The notes under the pieces were generated by a model. It made no database searches and was not told the DNA's origin. It worked only from the letters and a program-made list of their open reading frames with translations. The position numbers and the translations under genes were made by a program. From contig CANMQJ010000019.1 in NCBI GenBank assembly GCA_947500005.1, positions 1 to 64,000 of the forward strand: 64,000 nucleotides of DNA, read 5' to 3'. Shown in pieces: positions 26,329 to 35,708 of the stretch. Positions within the stretch are counted from its first letter, which is position 1; each line of letters begins with the position of its first letter. This DNA comes from an uncultured Paracoccaceae bacterium (GTDB lineage: Bacteria; Pseudomonadota; Alphaproteobacteria; Rhodobacterales; Rhodobacteraceae).

Positions 26329-28287
26329 TCACTTCTTTCCGCGCCGCGGGGGTTCGTTCCCGCCTGCGCGTTGAACCTTCCGGCTACCTGGCTTCGACTC
26401 CTTTGGTTTGCCCGGGGCAACGGGCCCTCGCTTGCCTTCCGGAGAGGTAAAGCGTTTGGCCGATGGTTTACCTGCGGATGCCGCCGCGCGGTGCTTCTCT
26501 CCCCCCTGCTTGCGCGTCTTCTGGGTATCTGTTTTGCGCGGCCCCTTGCGAGGCGTTTTGACGGCAATTTCCGCCACGCTTTCTTCTGTCGTTCGAGCTT
26601 GCCGCGGAGACTTTTCAGCCTGCTTGCCGCCGAGTGCGCGCGGGGTGCGCTTCCCGCCATAGGCCGGGCCACCCGTTTTCGCGGGTCCGGGTCGGGATGT
26701 CCTGTCCGTCATCGGCGGAATCGAGTCCATCTGGCGAACGGTAACGCCCTCCTCCAGCTCACCGCCCGCTCCCAGCGTCGCGAGAAAAGACTCGGCGCTG
26801 GTCTGAGCGATCTCCACAAAGGTCTCTGACGCCTGTACCCGGATCGCTCCGATAGCTTCCTTGTTCAGGCCTCCCGCCCGGCACAGCAGCGGCAAAAGCC
26901 AACGCGGCTCGGCCCGATCGTTGCGGCCGACCGACAGGGCGAACCAGGTACTGGGGCCAAAGGGTTTGCGTTCCTTCGTCGGAGCCGGAGAATCCGGCGG
27001 GACGAGTTCCTCGGGCGCGGATTGGCGGCTGCGATAGAGTTTCAGATAGGCGGCCGCGATGGTTTCCGGAGTGTGCAGGTCAAGAAGCTTTCGGGCAAAG
27101 CTGCCTTGGTCCTCGGTGATTTCCTCGGACCAGACCGGGTCGGCCAGCAGACGCTCCTCATCGCGGCGCAGGATCTCGTCCGCGCTCGGGGCGCTGGTCC
27201 ATTCCGCCTGGATCTTGGCGGACTTCAACAGGCGCTCGGCCTTCTTGGCGAGTTTCGGAGGAACGATGAGGGCCGAGATTCCCTTGCGGCCCGCGCGACC
27301 GGTCCGGCCCGATCGATGCAGGAGCGTTTCCGGGTTCGAAGGAAGATCGGCATGGATGACAAGCTCGAGATTGGGCAGGTCGATGCCGCGCGCTGCCACG
27401 TCAGTCGCGACGCAGACGCGTGCGCGCCCGTCGCGCATCGCCTGAAGCGCATGAGTCCGCTCGGTCTGGCTCAACTCGCCCGACAGGCTGACCACCGCGA
27501 AACCGCGATTGGCGAAACGGGCCATGAGGCGGTTCACCGCCATACGGGTATTGGCGAAGACGATGGCATTCTGCGCGTCGTGAAAACGGAGCACGTTTAT
27601 GATCGCATTCTCGGCATCCGCCTGCGCCACGCGCAGCGCCTGGTAAGCGATATCGGCATGCTGGCTGGTGCCGGTCGTGGTCTGTACTCTGATCGCGTCA
27701 CGCTGGTACTGTTTCGCGAGCGTTGCGATGACAGGTGGGACCGTTGCCGAGAACATCAGCGTTCGGCGTTCCGCCGGGGCTTCGCCCAGCATGAATTCCA
27801 GGTCCTCGCGGAATCCGAGGTCCAGCATCTCGTCGGCCTCGTCCAGAACCACCGCGCGCAGGCCCGACATGTCAAGCGAACCGCGCTGAATATGATCGCG
27901 CAGGCGGCCGGGCGTGCCGACGACGATATGCGCCCCGCGCTCCAGTGCACGACGCTCGTCACGCATGTCCATGCCACCCACGCAGGAGACGACCCGCGCG
28001 CCGGCCTTGCTATAAAGCCAGCTGAGTTCGCGCATCACCTGGAAGGCCAGTTCGCGGGTCGGTGCGACCACCAGGGCCAGCGGCGCGGCAGCCGCCTCCA
28101 GCCGCTCGGCCTCGCCCAGAAGGGTCGGCGCGATGGCCAGACCGAAACCGACGGTCTTGCCCGAGCCGGTCTGCGCCGATACCAAAAGGTCGGCCTGCTG
28201 GAGTTCGGGCGCCGTCACGGCCTCCTGAACGGCGGTCAGCGTGTCATAGCCGCGCTCGGTCAGCGCATCGGAAAGTGTCTTGATCAT
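26329..28287 (-). CDS. deaD: DEAD/DEAH-box RNA helicase with DbpA domain (DeaD/CsdA type)
   Basis: The 652-residue product has helicase motifs in order: AQTGSGKT (residues 38-45), PTREL (76-80), TPGR (125-128), DEAD (149-152), SAT, and HRSGRTGRAGRKG near 320. A DbpA-type RNA-binding domain follows at about 450-520 (FALSVGRNDRAEPRWLLPLLCRAGG), and a long basic, low-complexity tail rich in K, R, G and P fills about 530-652. The DEAD-plus-DbpA design points to ribosome assembly or cold-shock RNA unwinding. The start at 28287 (MIKTLSDALTERGY) fits the family; a longer frame to 28380 lacks support. Confidence 0.92.
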   Translation of the reverse strand: MIKTLSDALTERGYDTLTAVQEAVTAPELQQADLLVSAQTGSGKTVGFGLAIAPTLLGEAERLEAAAAPLALVVAPTRELAFQVMRELSWLYSKAGARVVSCVGGMDMRDERRALERGAHIVVGTPGRLRDHIQRGSLDMSGLRAVVLDEADEMLDLGFREDLEFMLGEAPAERRTLMFSATVPPVIATLAKQYQRDAIRVQTTTGTSQHADIAYQALRVAQADAENAIINVLRFHDAQNAIVFANTRMAVNRLMARFANRGFAVVSLSGELSQTERTHALQAMRDGRARVCVATDVAARGIDLPNLELVIHADLPSNPETLLHRSGRTGRAGRKGISALIVPPKLAKKAERLLKSAKIQAEWTSAPSADEILRRDEERLLADPVWSEEITEDQGSFARKLLDLHTPETIAAAYLKLYRSRQSAPEELVPPDSPAPTKERKPFGPSTWFALSVGRNDRAEPRWLLPLLCRAGGLNKEAIGAIRVQASETFVEIAQTSAESFLATLGAGGELEEGVTVRQMDSIPPMTDRTSRPGPAKTGGPAYGGKRTPRALGGKQAEKSPRQARTTEESVAEIAVKTPRKGPRKTDTQKTRKQGGEKHRAAASAGKPSAKRFTSPEGKRGPVAPGKPKESKPGSRKVQRAGGNEPPRRGKK

Positions 28288-28434
28288 GGGGGGTGGTTTG
28301 TCCGTGAGGTTTGGACGCGAGATTCGGCGCGCCTTCGCAGTCATAGCTGCAGAAAACGCGGCAACTAGCACCTCGGACAAGCCAAGTACAGAAAAATCGG
28401 CCAGGCGCTGGCGGTTTTCTGCGCCTCCTGCCTT

Positions 28435-29217
28435 CTACTCCAGTGTCAGCGACGCCTTGCCCAAGCCGGACATTTCCAGGACGATTTCGCCGGTGCCGTC
28501 GTGATACCAGATCGGGCTGTGCGTTCCGCAAAGCACGATCTGCCCCGCCTCCAGCGTCAAATCGCGGCTCGCCAGGTGGTTCGCCAGCCAGGTCACCGCT
28601 TCCAGCGGGTGCTGCGGCGCGGCACCCGTCACGTCGTGACGGACGTCGCCATCGATGGCGAGTGTCGTGCGTATGGCGGCTGGATCGAGGTCTTCCGGTG
28701 CGATGCCGGGGCCACCGACAACGGCACCGACATTCGAGATATTCTGCGCGATGACATCGGGCAGGTGGACGTTCGGCATGTCCGCATCGCGCATGTCCAG
28801 AAGTTCCATTGCCGGAACGAAGCGGTCGATTGCCTCGAGGACTGTCTGCGTATTGAAAGGAGAGTCCTTTGGAGCAAGCGTCGTACCCATCACGGCCGCA
28901 ATCTCTGGCTCAAGCGCGAATTGACGATAGCCGACCGCCTTGAGAATGGCTGGGCTGGCACGCCTCTGGGCGCCAAAAACACGCCCGCTTGCCGGTTCCC
29001 CCATGCCGAAACGCTCCAGAAGAGCGGGAGAATTCGCAGCGATCTTCCAACCGGCGACCGTACCGTAGGCGGGATCCTGGGCAAGCTCCTCTGCGATGGC
29101 ATCCTGCAGGACATATGCCGCCGAGGGATCGCGTGGGGGATCCGTCTCATAGGCCGTGAAAGGCGCGGCACCGAGAATGTCCTTGACGATCCGGTCGCGG
29201 GTTTCGTTGTCGCTCAT
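28435..29217 (-). CDS. 2-keto-4-pentenoate hydratase / fumarylacetoacetate hydrolase family protein
   Basis: The 260-residue product belongs to the MhpD/HpcG hydratase branch of the FAH superfamily. The typical segments VAGWKIAAN, FALEPEIAAVMG and FVPAMELLDMR are present and include the acidic metal ligands. Such enzymes hydrate 2-keto-4-pentenoates or act as decarboxylases on related 2-oxo acids in the cytoplasm. The start overlaps the hyi stop (ATGA), so it is translated together with the isomerase. The neighbours suggest a sugar-acid or hydroxy-acid pathway rather than meta-cleavage of aromatics. Confidence 0.88.
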   Translation of the reverse strand: MSDNETRDRIVKDILGAAPFTAYETDPPRDPSAAYVLQDAIAEELAQDPAYGTVAGWKIAANSPALLERFGMGEPASGRVFGAQRRASPAILKAVGYRQFALEPEIAAVMGTTLAPKDSPFNTQTVLEAIDRFVPAMELLDMRDADMPNVHLPDVIAQNISNVGAVVGGPGIAPEDLDPAAIRTTLAIDGDVRHDVTGAAPQHPLEAVTWLANHLASRDLTLEAGQIVLCGTHSPIWYHDGTGEIVLEMSGLGKASLTLE

Positions 29218-29993
29218 GAAAGTCCCTTTCTGAATTCCTGTATCCAGCCGAGGCCGTCTGTCGTGGTGCCGGCGGGCCGATATTCTGCGGATACGGTGTC
29301 GTCATAGCCGGTTTCGCGCAGGGTGCGAAGGGCGGCAACGAAGTCGATCCTGCCGCTGCCCGGTTCGTTTCTGCCCGGCGTATCCGCGAACTGAACGTGA
29401 CCGATGCGGGGAGCGGCCTTTGTTATCGCTTCGCAAAGATCGGGTTCGGTGATCGCCATGTGGTAGAAGTCGAACTGGAGGAAAAGGTTGGGATGGGCCG
29501 CCTCTTCGAGCACGTCGAGGGCTGCATCAAGACCTGTCAGGAAGAAACCGGGCACGTCATGCGGGTTCACAGGTTCGACCATGACCCGAACGCCGATCTT
29601 CGCCATCGTGTCCGCCGCGTGCCGCAGATTGCCGATCAGAAGCTCGCGGCATTCGGCCGGGTCCGCGTCCTGTGGCGGTCGTCCGGAGAGGACGTTCACC
29701 TTGCGCACCGACAGCGCGGCGGCCTGCTCCGCGCAGAATGCGACCGCGTCGCGAAAATCGTCTTCCCTGCCTGGCAAGGCGGCAAGGCCGACCTCGTCGC
29801 CAGTTCCGCGGGGTACGTTGATCAGAACGACCGGCAATCCTGTTGCCGCCATGCCGGCGCGCAAAGATGCGATATCGTCAGGTTCGGGAAACTGGACCTC
29901 GACGCCCTCGAACCCGGCGTCATGAGCGGCGCCCACACGCTGCCCGATGGGAACTTCGGTGAAGAGCATGGAGATGTTTGCGATCAGGCGCAT
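29214..29993 (-). CDS. hyi: Hydroxypyruvate isomerase family protein (TIM-barrel)
   Basis: The 259-residue product is a xylose isomerase-like TIM barrel of the Hyi group, with the characteristic end-of-strand residues in VEVQFPEPDD, MVEPVNPHDVPGFF, LQFDFYHM and IGHVQFADTPGRNEPGSG. Hyi interconverts hydroxypyruvate and tartronate semialdehyde. The start at 29993 (MRLIANISMLF) fits family length; the frame continues open upstream against the dehydratase gene but that part is a shadow. The nearby beta-hydroxyacid dehydrogenase could reduce tartronate semialdehyde to glycerate, which gives a coherent pair. Confidence 0.9.
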   Translation of the reverse strand: MRLIANISMLFTEVPIGQRVGAAHDAGFEGVEVQFPEPDDIASLRAGMAATGLPVVLINVPRGTGDEVGLAALPGREDDFRDAVAFCAEQAAALSVRKVNVLSGRPPQDADPAECRELLIGNLRHAADTMAKIGVRVMVEPVNPHDVPGFFLTGLDAALDVLEEAAHPNLFLQFDFYHMAITEPDLCEAITKAAPRIGHVQFADTPGRNEPGSGRIDFVAALRTLRETGYDDTVSAEYRPAGTTTDGLGWIQEFRKGLS

Positions 29994-30039
29994 TGTCGTT
30001 TCCCGTGACTTCGACATTGACAGGAAAAGGGATTCGCGT

Positions 30040-30058
30040 GTTTCTTTCAACCGGAAAC
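30040..30058. promoter_or_regulatory. Candidate operator GTTTC-N9-GAAAC between hyi and the dehydratase gene
   Basis: The 99-bp gap between the divergent hyi and dehydratase genes holds an inverted repeat GTTTC-N9-GAAAC, with a second GAAAC at 30074-30078 or nearby and an inner TTTC-N5-GAAA. It is a reasonable binding site for the regulator of this locus, possibly the MarR gene at 35709. The arms are short, so confidence is low. Confidence 0.3.
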
Positions 30059-30092
30059 ATTCTTGATTGAAACTTTCTCTGAAGGGAACGCC

Positions 30093-31859
30093 ATGTCCGC
30101 CTCGTCTGACAAGCCGCAGCCTGACACGAAATCTCAGGCCAGGGAACTGCGTTCGCGGATCACTACGGACGGGATCGACCGCACGCCGCACCGCGCCTTC
30201 ATGCGGGCGATGGGGCTGGACGATGACGCGATCGCAAAGCCGATGATCGGCGTCGTCAGCCAGAAGGGTGAGGTAACGCCCTGCAACATGACCCATTACG
30301 ATCAGGTCGAATACGCCAAGGAAGGTGTCGCTATGGCCGGCGGCACCCCGCGCGAGTTCACCACGATCTCGGTCTCGGATGGTGTGGGGATGAATCACGA
30401 GGGGATGAAATTCAGCCTCGTCAGCCGTGAGATCATCGCGGACAGCATCGAGGCGGTGGTGCATGGCCACGCCTATGACGGGCTGGTGGGTTATGGCGGC
30501 TGCGACAAGACCTTGCCGGGCGTCATAATGGGGATGGTACGCTGCAACGTGCCCTCGGTCTTCGTCTATGGCGGCTCGGCCCTGCCGGGGCGCTTCCAGG
30601 GGCGCGATGTGTCCGTCCTCGACGCGTATGAGGCGGTTGGCTCGGTACAGGCCCGCACGATGACCGAGGATGAGCTGACGCAGTTGGAAGAAGCGTGCAA
30701 ACCGACCATAGGCGCCTGCGCGGGCCAGTTCACCGCCAACACGATGGCAATGGTGTCCGAAGCGCTGGGGATCACCGTTCCGAACTCGGCCATGGTGCCG
30801 GGCGTCTATTCCGAGCGGCGCGGCATCGGCCAGCGGGCGGGTGCCCTGGTGATGGAGATGCTGGAACGCGGCGGCCCGCTGCCCCGCGAAATCGTCACGC
30901 GCAAGGCGCTGGAAAACGCCTGCGCCATCGTGGCGGCCACCGGCGGGTCCACCAATACCGCCTTGCACATTCCCGCCATCGCCCATGAGGCGGGCATCAG
31001 CTTTACCGCCGATGACGTGGCCGCCGTACTGCAACGGACGCCCTTCATCGGCAACCTGCGCCCGGGCGGCAAGTATCACGCCAAGGATGTCTACGAGATC
31101 GGTGGCGCGCATGTGGTGATCAAGGAACTCATCAAGCACGGCTTCATGCATGGCGACACGCTGACCGTCACCGGCCGCACGCTGGCCGAAGAGGTCGCGA
31201 ACGCCCCCGAACCGGACGGCGAGGTGATCCGCCCGGTCTCGGACGCGATTATGTCGTCGGGCGGTGTCGTGGTGCTCAAGGGCAACCTGTGCCCCGATGG
31301 TGCTTTGCTCAAGGTCGCTGGCCTGAAATCGCTGGTCTTCACCGGCGTGGCCCGCGTGTTCGAATCCGAGGACGAGGCCGTCGAGGCGGTGCATGCCCGT
31401 GCTTATGACGAGGGGCAGGTTCTGATCGTGCGCAACGAAGGGCCCGTGGGCGGGCCGGGGATGCGCGAGATGCTGGGCCTTACCGCGCTGATCTACGGTC
31501 AGGGCATGGGCGAGAAGGTCGCGCTGCTGACCGATGGCCGGTTCTCGGGCGCGACGCGTGGCATGTGCATCGGCCACGCTGCGCCAGAGGCGGCGGCCGG
31601 TGGGCCGTTGGGACTTGTCCGCGATGGCGACAGAATCACCATCGATGGTAAGGCCGCAACCATCACGCTGGATGTTCCCGAGGACGAGATAGAACGCCGT
31701 CGAGCAGGTTGGGCGGCGCCGGAATCCAAGCACAAGGGTGGCCTCTTGTGGAAATACGCCGCCACGGTGGGGCAGGCGCATGAAGGCGCGGTGACCCATC
31801 CCGGAAATGCCCAATGGCCCGATCAGCGCCGCGGCAAGATCAGAGGAGCACGCACATGA
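30093..31859 (+). CDS. IlvD/Edd family dehydratase (dihydroxy-acid or sugar-acid dehydratase)
   Basis: The 588-residue product is an Fe-S dehydratase of the IlvD/Edd family. Three conserved cysteines with family spacing are visible: C64 in TPCN, C137 in GGCDKT and C209 in GACAG, the ligands of the [2Fe-2S] cluster in IlvD-type enzymes. DGRFSGATRG near the C-terminus is also typical. The start at 30093 has GAAGGGA upstream. The gene could be the biosynthetic dihydroxy-acid dehydratase, but its operon with a dehydrogenase and TRAP genes favours a catabolic sugar-acid dehydratase. The two cannot be told apart by eye. Confidence 0.88.
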   Translation: MSASSDKPQPDTKSQARELRSRITTDGIDRTPHRAFMRAMGLDDDAIAKPMIGVVSQKGEVTPCNMTHYDQVEYAKEGVAMAGGTPREFTTISVSDGVGMNHEGMKFSLVSREIIADSIEAVVHGHAYDGLVGYGGCDKTLPGVIMGMVRCNVPSVFVYGGSALPGRFQGRDVSVLDAYEAVGSVQARTMTEDELTQLEEACKPTIGACAGQFTANTMAMVSEALGITVPNSAMVPGVYSERRGIGQRAGALVMEMLERGGPLPREIVTRKALENACAIVAATGGSTNTALHIPAIAHEAGISFTADDVAAVLQRTPFIGNLRPGGKYHAKDVYEIGGAHVVIKELIKHGFMHGDTLTVTGRTLAEEVANAPEPDGEVIRPVSDAIMSSGGVVVLKGNLCPDGALLKVAGLKSLVFTGVARVFESEDEAVEAVHARAYDEGQVLIVRNEGPVGGPGMREMLGLTALIYGQGMGEKVALLTDGRFSGATRGMCIGHAAPEAAAGGPLGLVRDGDRITIDGKAATITLDVPEDEIERRRAGWAAPESKHKGGLLWKYAATVGQAHEGAVTHPGNAQWPDQRRGKIRGART

Positions 31860-32743
31860 CCGATAAACCCTCTCTCGGCTACATCGGCACTGGTCTGATG
31901 GGCGCGCCGATGGCGACCCGGCTGATCGACGCCGGAAACACCGTCACGGTCTGGAACCGTACCGCAGCCAAGGCGCAGCCTTTGGCCGAGCGTGGCGCTG
32001 CGTTGGGTGAGAGCCCGGCGGACGTGGCCGCGAAATCCGACATTGTCTTCATGTGCCTCACCGATACCGCTGCCGTGCGCGAGGCGGTCTTCGGAGAGAA
32101 CGGTGTCGCACAAGGCGCGCGTGAGGGTTCGATCCTCGTCGATTTCTCTTCGATCCAGCCGGAGGCCACGCGCGAGATGGCCGCGCGCCTGCTCGAAGAC
32201 ACCGGCATGGACTGGATCGATGCGCCGGTTTCGGGCGGCGTTCCGGGGGCCGAGGCGGGAACACTTGCCATCATGGCAGGCGGGACAGCAGAGAGTTTTG
32301 CCCGCGTGGAACCGGTCGTCTTGCAAATGGCCTCGCGCTTTACCCTGATGGGGCCGAGCGGGGCAGGTCAGACCACCAAGCTGTGCAACCAGGTAATCGT
32401 AGGCTGTACCATGGCCGTTCTGGCCGAGGCCGCGCGGCTGGCGACCAATGCCGGGGTGGACGCTTCGCGCCTTCCCGAGGCGCTGGCTGGTGGATTCGCC
32501 GACAGCAAGCCGCTACAGCTGTTTGTGCCGCGCATGGTCGAGGCGCAGCACGAGCCGCCTCTTGGGCATGTTTACACAATGCTCAAGGATCTCGATTCTG
32601 TCTGCGATCTGGCCCGCTCCTGCACCTCTCCGGTGCCATTCACCGCGATGGCGGCGGAGCAGTTCCGGCTGTTGAAGGTGCGCGGAGGCGACACGGCGGA
32701 TGCGCTGGAGATCTTCAAGCTCAGCGCGCCGACCGAACTTTAG
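31856..32743 (+). CDS. NAD(P)-dependent beta-hydroxyacid dehydrogenase (HIBADH/GarR type)
   Basis: The 295-residue product has the N-terminal Rossmann motif GYIGTGLMGAPMA (residues 8-20), the substrate-binding DAPVSGGVPGAEAGTLAIMAGG segment, and the catalytic lysine in GAGQTTKLCNQ near residue 170. The family includes 3-hydroxyisobutyrate dehydrogenase and tartronate semialdehyde reductase. The start overlaps the dehydratase stop (ATGA) and has GAGGAG upstream. With hyi across the divergent promoter, reduction of tartronate semialdehyde to glycerate is a reasonable guess. Confidence 0.9.
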   Translation: MTDKPSLGYIGTGLMGAPMATRLIDAGNTVTVWNRTAAKAQPLAERGAALGESPADVAAKSDIVFMCLTDTAAVREAVFGENGVAQGAREGSILVDFSSIQPEATREMAARLLEDTGMDWIDAPVSGGVPGAEAGTLAIMAGGTAESFARVEPVVLQMASRFTLMGPSGAGQTTKLCNQVIVGCTMAVLAEAARLATNAGVDASRLPEALAGGFADSKPLQLFVPRMVEAQHEPPLGHVYTMLKDLDSVCDLARSCTSPVPFTAMAAEQFRLLKVRGGDTADALEIFKLSAPTEL

Positions 32744-32785
32744 GAAACCTATAACAACAACACGCGAACCAACTCGGAGGAAAAG

Positions 32786-33832
32786 ATGAAACACTGGAAA
32801 TCTCTGGTACTATCCGCCGCCCTTGGCGCGATCAGCCTGCCTGCAATGGCGCAAGAGGTCACGACCCTGCGCATTGGAAGCTGGCTGCCGCCGCACCACC
32901 TGATCGTTTCGGGTATCCTCGAGCCTTGGGCCGCAGCGATCGAGGACGAGACCGGAGGGTCTTTGCAATTCGAGATCATGACCTCGGCTCTCGGTCCGCC
33001 ACCGGCGCAGTTCGATCTGCTGCTGGATCAGTCCTTCGACGTGGGCTATGGCGTGAGCGGCCACAACGCGGGCCGTTTCACCATGACCCAGGTGATGGAT
33101 CTGCCCTTCATGTCGCCCGATCCCTGGGCGGGCTCGGCCGCGGCTTGGACCACCTATGAAAAATACGGGTCCGAGTATGGCGAGCATGAAGGCGCGCATG
33201 TCGTCGGCCTGTTCACCCATTCCAACCCGAACATCAACATGGCCAAGGGCCGGGTCGAGACCCTGTCGGATCTCGAGGGCAAGACGATCCGCGTCGGCGG
33301 CAACGTGACCGGGCGCATCATGTCCGAATTGGGCGCGTCGCCTGTACAGCTCCCGCCGACCGAGGCACAGACCGCCATGTCGCGCGGCGTGGCCGACGGC
33401 ATCACCTTCCCGTCCGAATCCATCGATTTCTTCGGGATCACGCCTGTAATCACATCGATCACCCGCATTCCGGGCGGCCTTTACACCGACACCTTCTGGG
33501 TCGCCTTCAACCAGGATAGCTGGGACAGTCTGACCGATGAGCAGCGCGCCGCGGTCGAGAAGCATTCGGGGATAGCAATCGCTCTTCTGGCCGGTTTCGC
33601 ATGGACCAATGGCGACACCTATGGCGAGGCGAAGCTGAACGAGCAGGGGGTCGAGTTCCTGTCGATGTCGGACGAGGATGTCGCAACGGCCCGCGAACGG
33701 CTGAAACCTCTTGAAACCGAGTGGCTGGAACAGGCCAACGGCAAGGGGTTCGATGGAGAAGAGATCCTGTCTTATGCCCGCGCGATGGTCGAACATTATC
33801 GTGCCGACAAGACGGTGAACGTCGCGAAATGA
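32786..33832 (+). CDS. dctP: TRAP transporter substrate-binding protein (DctP family)
   Basis: The 348-residue product has a signal peptide cleaved after AMA (about residue 22) and the DctP fold, with TLRIGSWLPPHHLIV at the start of the mature protein and LEGKTIRVGGNVTG and FPSESIDFFGI later on. It captures a carboxylate-type solute in the periplasm for the DctQM membrane subunits. GGAGGAAAAG precedes the ATG. A strong hairpin follows before dctQ, which would favour higher levels of this subunit. The ligand is unknown; the neighbouring enzymes suggest a sugar acid or hydroxy acid. Confidence 0.92.
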   Translation: MKHWKSLVLSAALGAISLPAMAQEVTTLRIGSWLPPHHLIVSGILEPWAAAIEDETGGSLQFEIMTSALGPPPAQFDLLLDQSFDVGYGVSGHNAGRFTMTQVMDLPFMSPDPWAGSAAAWTTYEKYGSEYGEHEGAHVVGLFTHSNPNINMAKGRVETLSDLEGKTIRVGGNVTGRIMSELGASPVQLPPTEAQTAMSRGVADGITFPSESIDFFGITPVITSITRIPGGLYTDTFWVAFNQDSWDSLTDEQRAAVEKHSGIAIALLAGFAWTNGDTYGEAKLNEQGVEFLSMSDEDVATARERLKPLETEWLEQANGKGFDGEEILSYARAMVEHYRADKTVNVAK

Positions 33833-33836
33833 CAGC

Positions 33837-33865
33837 GGCCGGCACCGTCTCGCGCGGTGCCGGCC
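33837..33865 (+). promoter_or_regulatory. Intercistronic hairpin between dctP and dctQ
   Basis: An 11-bp perfect stem (33837-33847 pairing with 33855-33865, arm GGCCGGCACCG) encloses a 7-nt loop. No T-run follows, so this is not a standard terminator. Such hairpins after binding-protein genes commonly protect the upstream mRNA and lower expression of the membrane subunits. Confidence 0.7.
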
Positions 33866-33886
33866 CAACCCCGGAGCCCTTACTTG

Positions 33887-34399
33887 ATGCGTTCTGCCAT
33901 AGCCTTTTTCGATAGTCTCTGCCTTGCACTCGCGTGGCTCTCGGGCCTGATCGCGGCTTTTGTCATGGCCGTCACGTTTGTCGGCGTCGTTATGCGATAC
34001 GTGCTGCGCCATCCCCTCATGGGCGGGTTCGAGATGATCGAGATCGGAATGGGGCTGATTGTGTTCACTGCCCTGCCCTGGATGGTACGCAAAGGAGGCA
34101 ACATTCGCGTCACGATCCTTTCAGACATGTTCCCGCCACTGCTGGCGCGGGCGACGGAATTTTCCGGTCAGATCCTCGGCGCCGCGTTGATGGCCTTTGT
34201 CGCGTGGCGTGTCTGGCTACAGGGCGAACGGCTACTGACATACAATGAGGTGACAATGGAATTGCGGGTCCCGAAAGGCCTGATCGCGCAAGGAATGTCC
34301 GCCCTGCTAATCGTGACGGCTTTGGCTTTCCTGGTCTGTGCTTTCGAGGCTTTGCGAAGCCGGGGCCGGTATCACTCCGCGCGTTCGGGGTCTTTCTGA
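33887..34399 (+). CDS. dctQ: TRAP transporter small permease (DctQ family)
   Basis: The 170-residue product has four hydrophobic segments, at about residues 15-37, 45-65, 87-107 and 128-150, and the DctQ-type segment AVTFVGVVMRYVLRHPLMGGFE. It is the small membrane subunit of the TRAP transporter. The start is ATG 33887 (MRSAIAFFDS), with GGAG about ten bases upstream; the TTG just before it is possible. Its stop overlaps the dctM start (TGATG). Confidence 0.9.
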   Translation: MRSAIAFFDSLCLALAWLSGLIAAFVMAVTFVGVVMRYVLRHPLMGGFEMIEIGMGLIVFTALPWMVRKGGNIRVTILSDMFPPLLARATEFSGQILGAALMAFVAWRVWLQGERLLTYNEVTMELRVPKGLIAQGMSALLIVTALAFLVCAFEALRSRGRYHSARSGSF

Positions 34400-35700
34400 T
34401 GGGGGTTTGGGAAGCGGCCGGGCTCAGCTTCGGCGCGGTCTTCGGGCTGATGATCATCGGCGTGCCCATCGCGCTGGCAATGCTGGTCGTGGGGCTGGGC
34501 GGAATTGCCGTAACGATCTCGGAGCGCACGGCGATGGGCATGATCGGCCAGCTGCCGATAAATGCCACCATGTCCTACGAACTCTCCGTTCTGCCGATGT
34601 TCATCCTGATGGGTGTCTTCGTGACCCGCGCCCGGATGTCCGAGGATCTCTACAGGCTCTGCCATGGGTTCGTCGGACATATGCGAGGCGGATTGGCCGC
34701 CGCGACCGTTCTGGCCTGTGGCGGGTTCTCGGCCCTCAGCGGGTCGTCGCTGGCCACCGCCGCGACAATGGCCAAGGTCGCGGTGCCGGAAATGCGACGC
34801 TATGGCTATGCCGACGGCTTCGCTGCGGCGACCGTGGCGGCCGGCGGCACGCTGGGCATCCTGATCCCGCCCTCCGTGATCCTCGTGCTCTACGGCATCG
34901 CGACGGGTACTGATATCGGATCGCTGTTCATCGCAGGTATCCTGCCGGGCTTTCTGGCCATCCTCCTGTATCTCGCGGCGATCCGCGTCACGGCGCAGAT
35001 CGATCCGTCCTGCGCACCAGCGGCCCCCAGGGCTGACTGGTCCGAACGGGTAGGCAATTTACGCAGCGTAGGCCCAATCCTGATGCTGTTTCTCGCCATC
35101 ATCGGCGGGCTCTACAAGGGTGTCTTTACCCCGACCGAGGCGGGCGGTGTAGGCGCGACGGGGGCTCTGGCCTTTGCGATCTGGCGCCGCGCGATGAGCT
35201 TTCGCGTCTTCATCGACTCGCTGATAGAGACGGTGACGACGACGGCTAGCCTGTTCCTCGTCCTGATCGGAGCGCTCGTGTTCTCGAACTTCATGAACCT
35301 GCTTGGCCTTCCGGCCGCCCTGTCTTCGCTGATCGAGGATTTGGGCCTTGGGCCGATCGCGGTGATCTTCGTCATCCTGGCGATCTACCTCGTCCTGGGG
35401 ATGTTCATGGAGAGCCTGTCGATGATCCTGCTGACGATCCCGATCTTCTTTCCCATCGTGACCGATCTGGGCTTCGACCCGGTCTGGTTCGGGATCTTCG
35501 CGGTGATGGTCACCGAGCTTTCGCTGATCACGCCGCCGGTGGGGCTGAACCTGTTCGTGATCAAATCGGTGATCGACGATCTTTCCGTGGGCGCGGTCTA
35601 TCGCGGGATCGTGCCCTTCGTTCTCGCGGATATCTTGCGCATCGCCATCATCATCGCCATTCCCGCGATCGTGACGGTTCTGCCCGAGTTGGCGCGGTAG
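34399..35700 (+). CDS. dctM: TRAP transporter large permease (DctM family)
   Basis: The 433-residue product is the ion-coupled transport subunit. It is hydrophobic along its length with about 12 segments, and has the DctM motifs ALSGSSLATAATMAKVAVPEM, GGTLGILIPPSVILVLYG and FTPTEAGGVGA. The ATG overlaps the dctQ stop. A strong ribosome binding site for the next gene overlaps the end of dctM, so the regulator is probably transcribed with it. Confidence 0.93.
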   Translation: MGVWEAAGLSFGAVFGLMIIGVPIALAMLVVGLGGIAVTISERTAMGMIGQLPINATMSYELSVLPMFILMGVFVTRARMSEDLYRLCHGFVGHMRGGLAAATVLACGGFSALSGSSLATAATMAKVAVPEMRRYGYADGFAAATVAAGGTLGILIPPSVILVLYGIATGTDIGSLFIAGILPGFLAILLYLAAIRVTAQIDPSCAPAAPRADWSERVGNLRSVGPILMLFLAIIGGLYKGVFTPTEAGGVGATGALAFAIWRRAMSFRVFIDSLIETVTTTASLFLVLIGALVFSNFMNLLGLPAALSSLIEDLGLGPIAVIFVILAIYLVLGMFMESLSMILLTIPIFFPIVTDLGFDPVWFGIFAVMVTELSLITPPVGLNLFVIKSVIDDLSVGAVYRGIVPFVLADILRIAIIIAIPAIVTVLPELAR

Positions 35701-35708
35701 GAGGCCGG

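Noticed and set aside
29994..31814. Upstream extension of the hyi frame opposite the dehydratase gene
   Set aside because: It is antisense to a well-supported gene, and hyi is full length from 29993.
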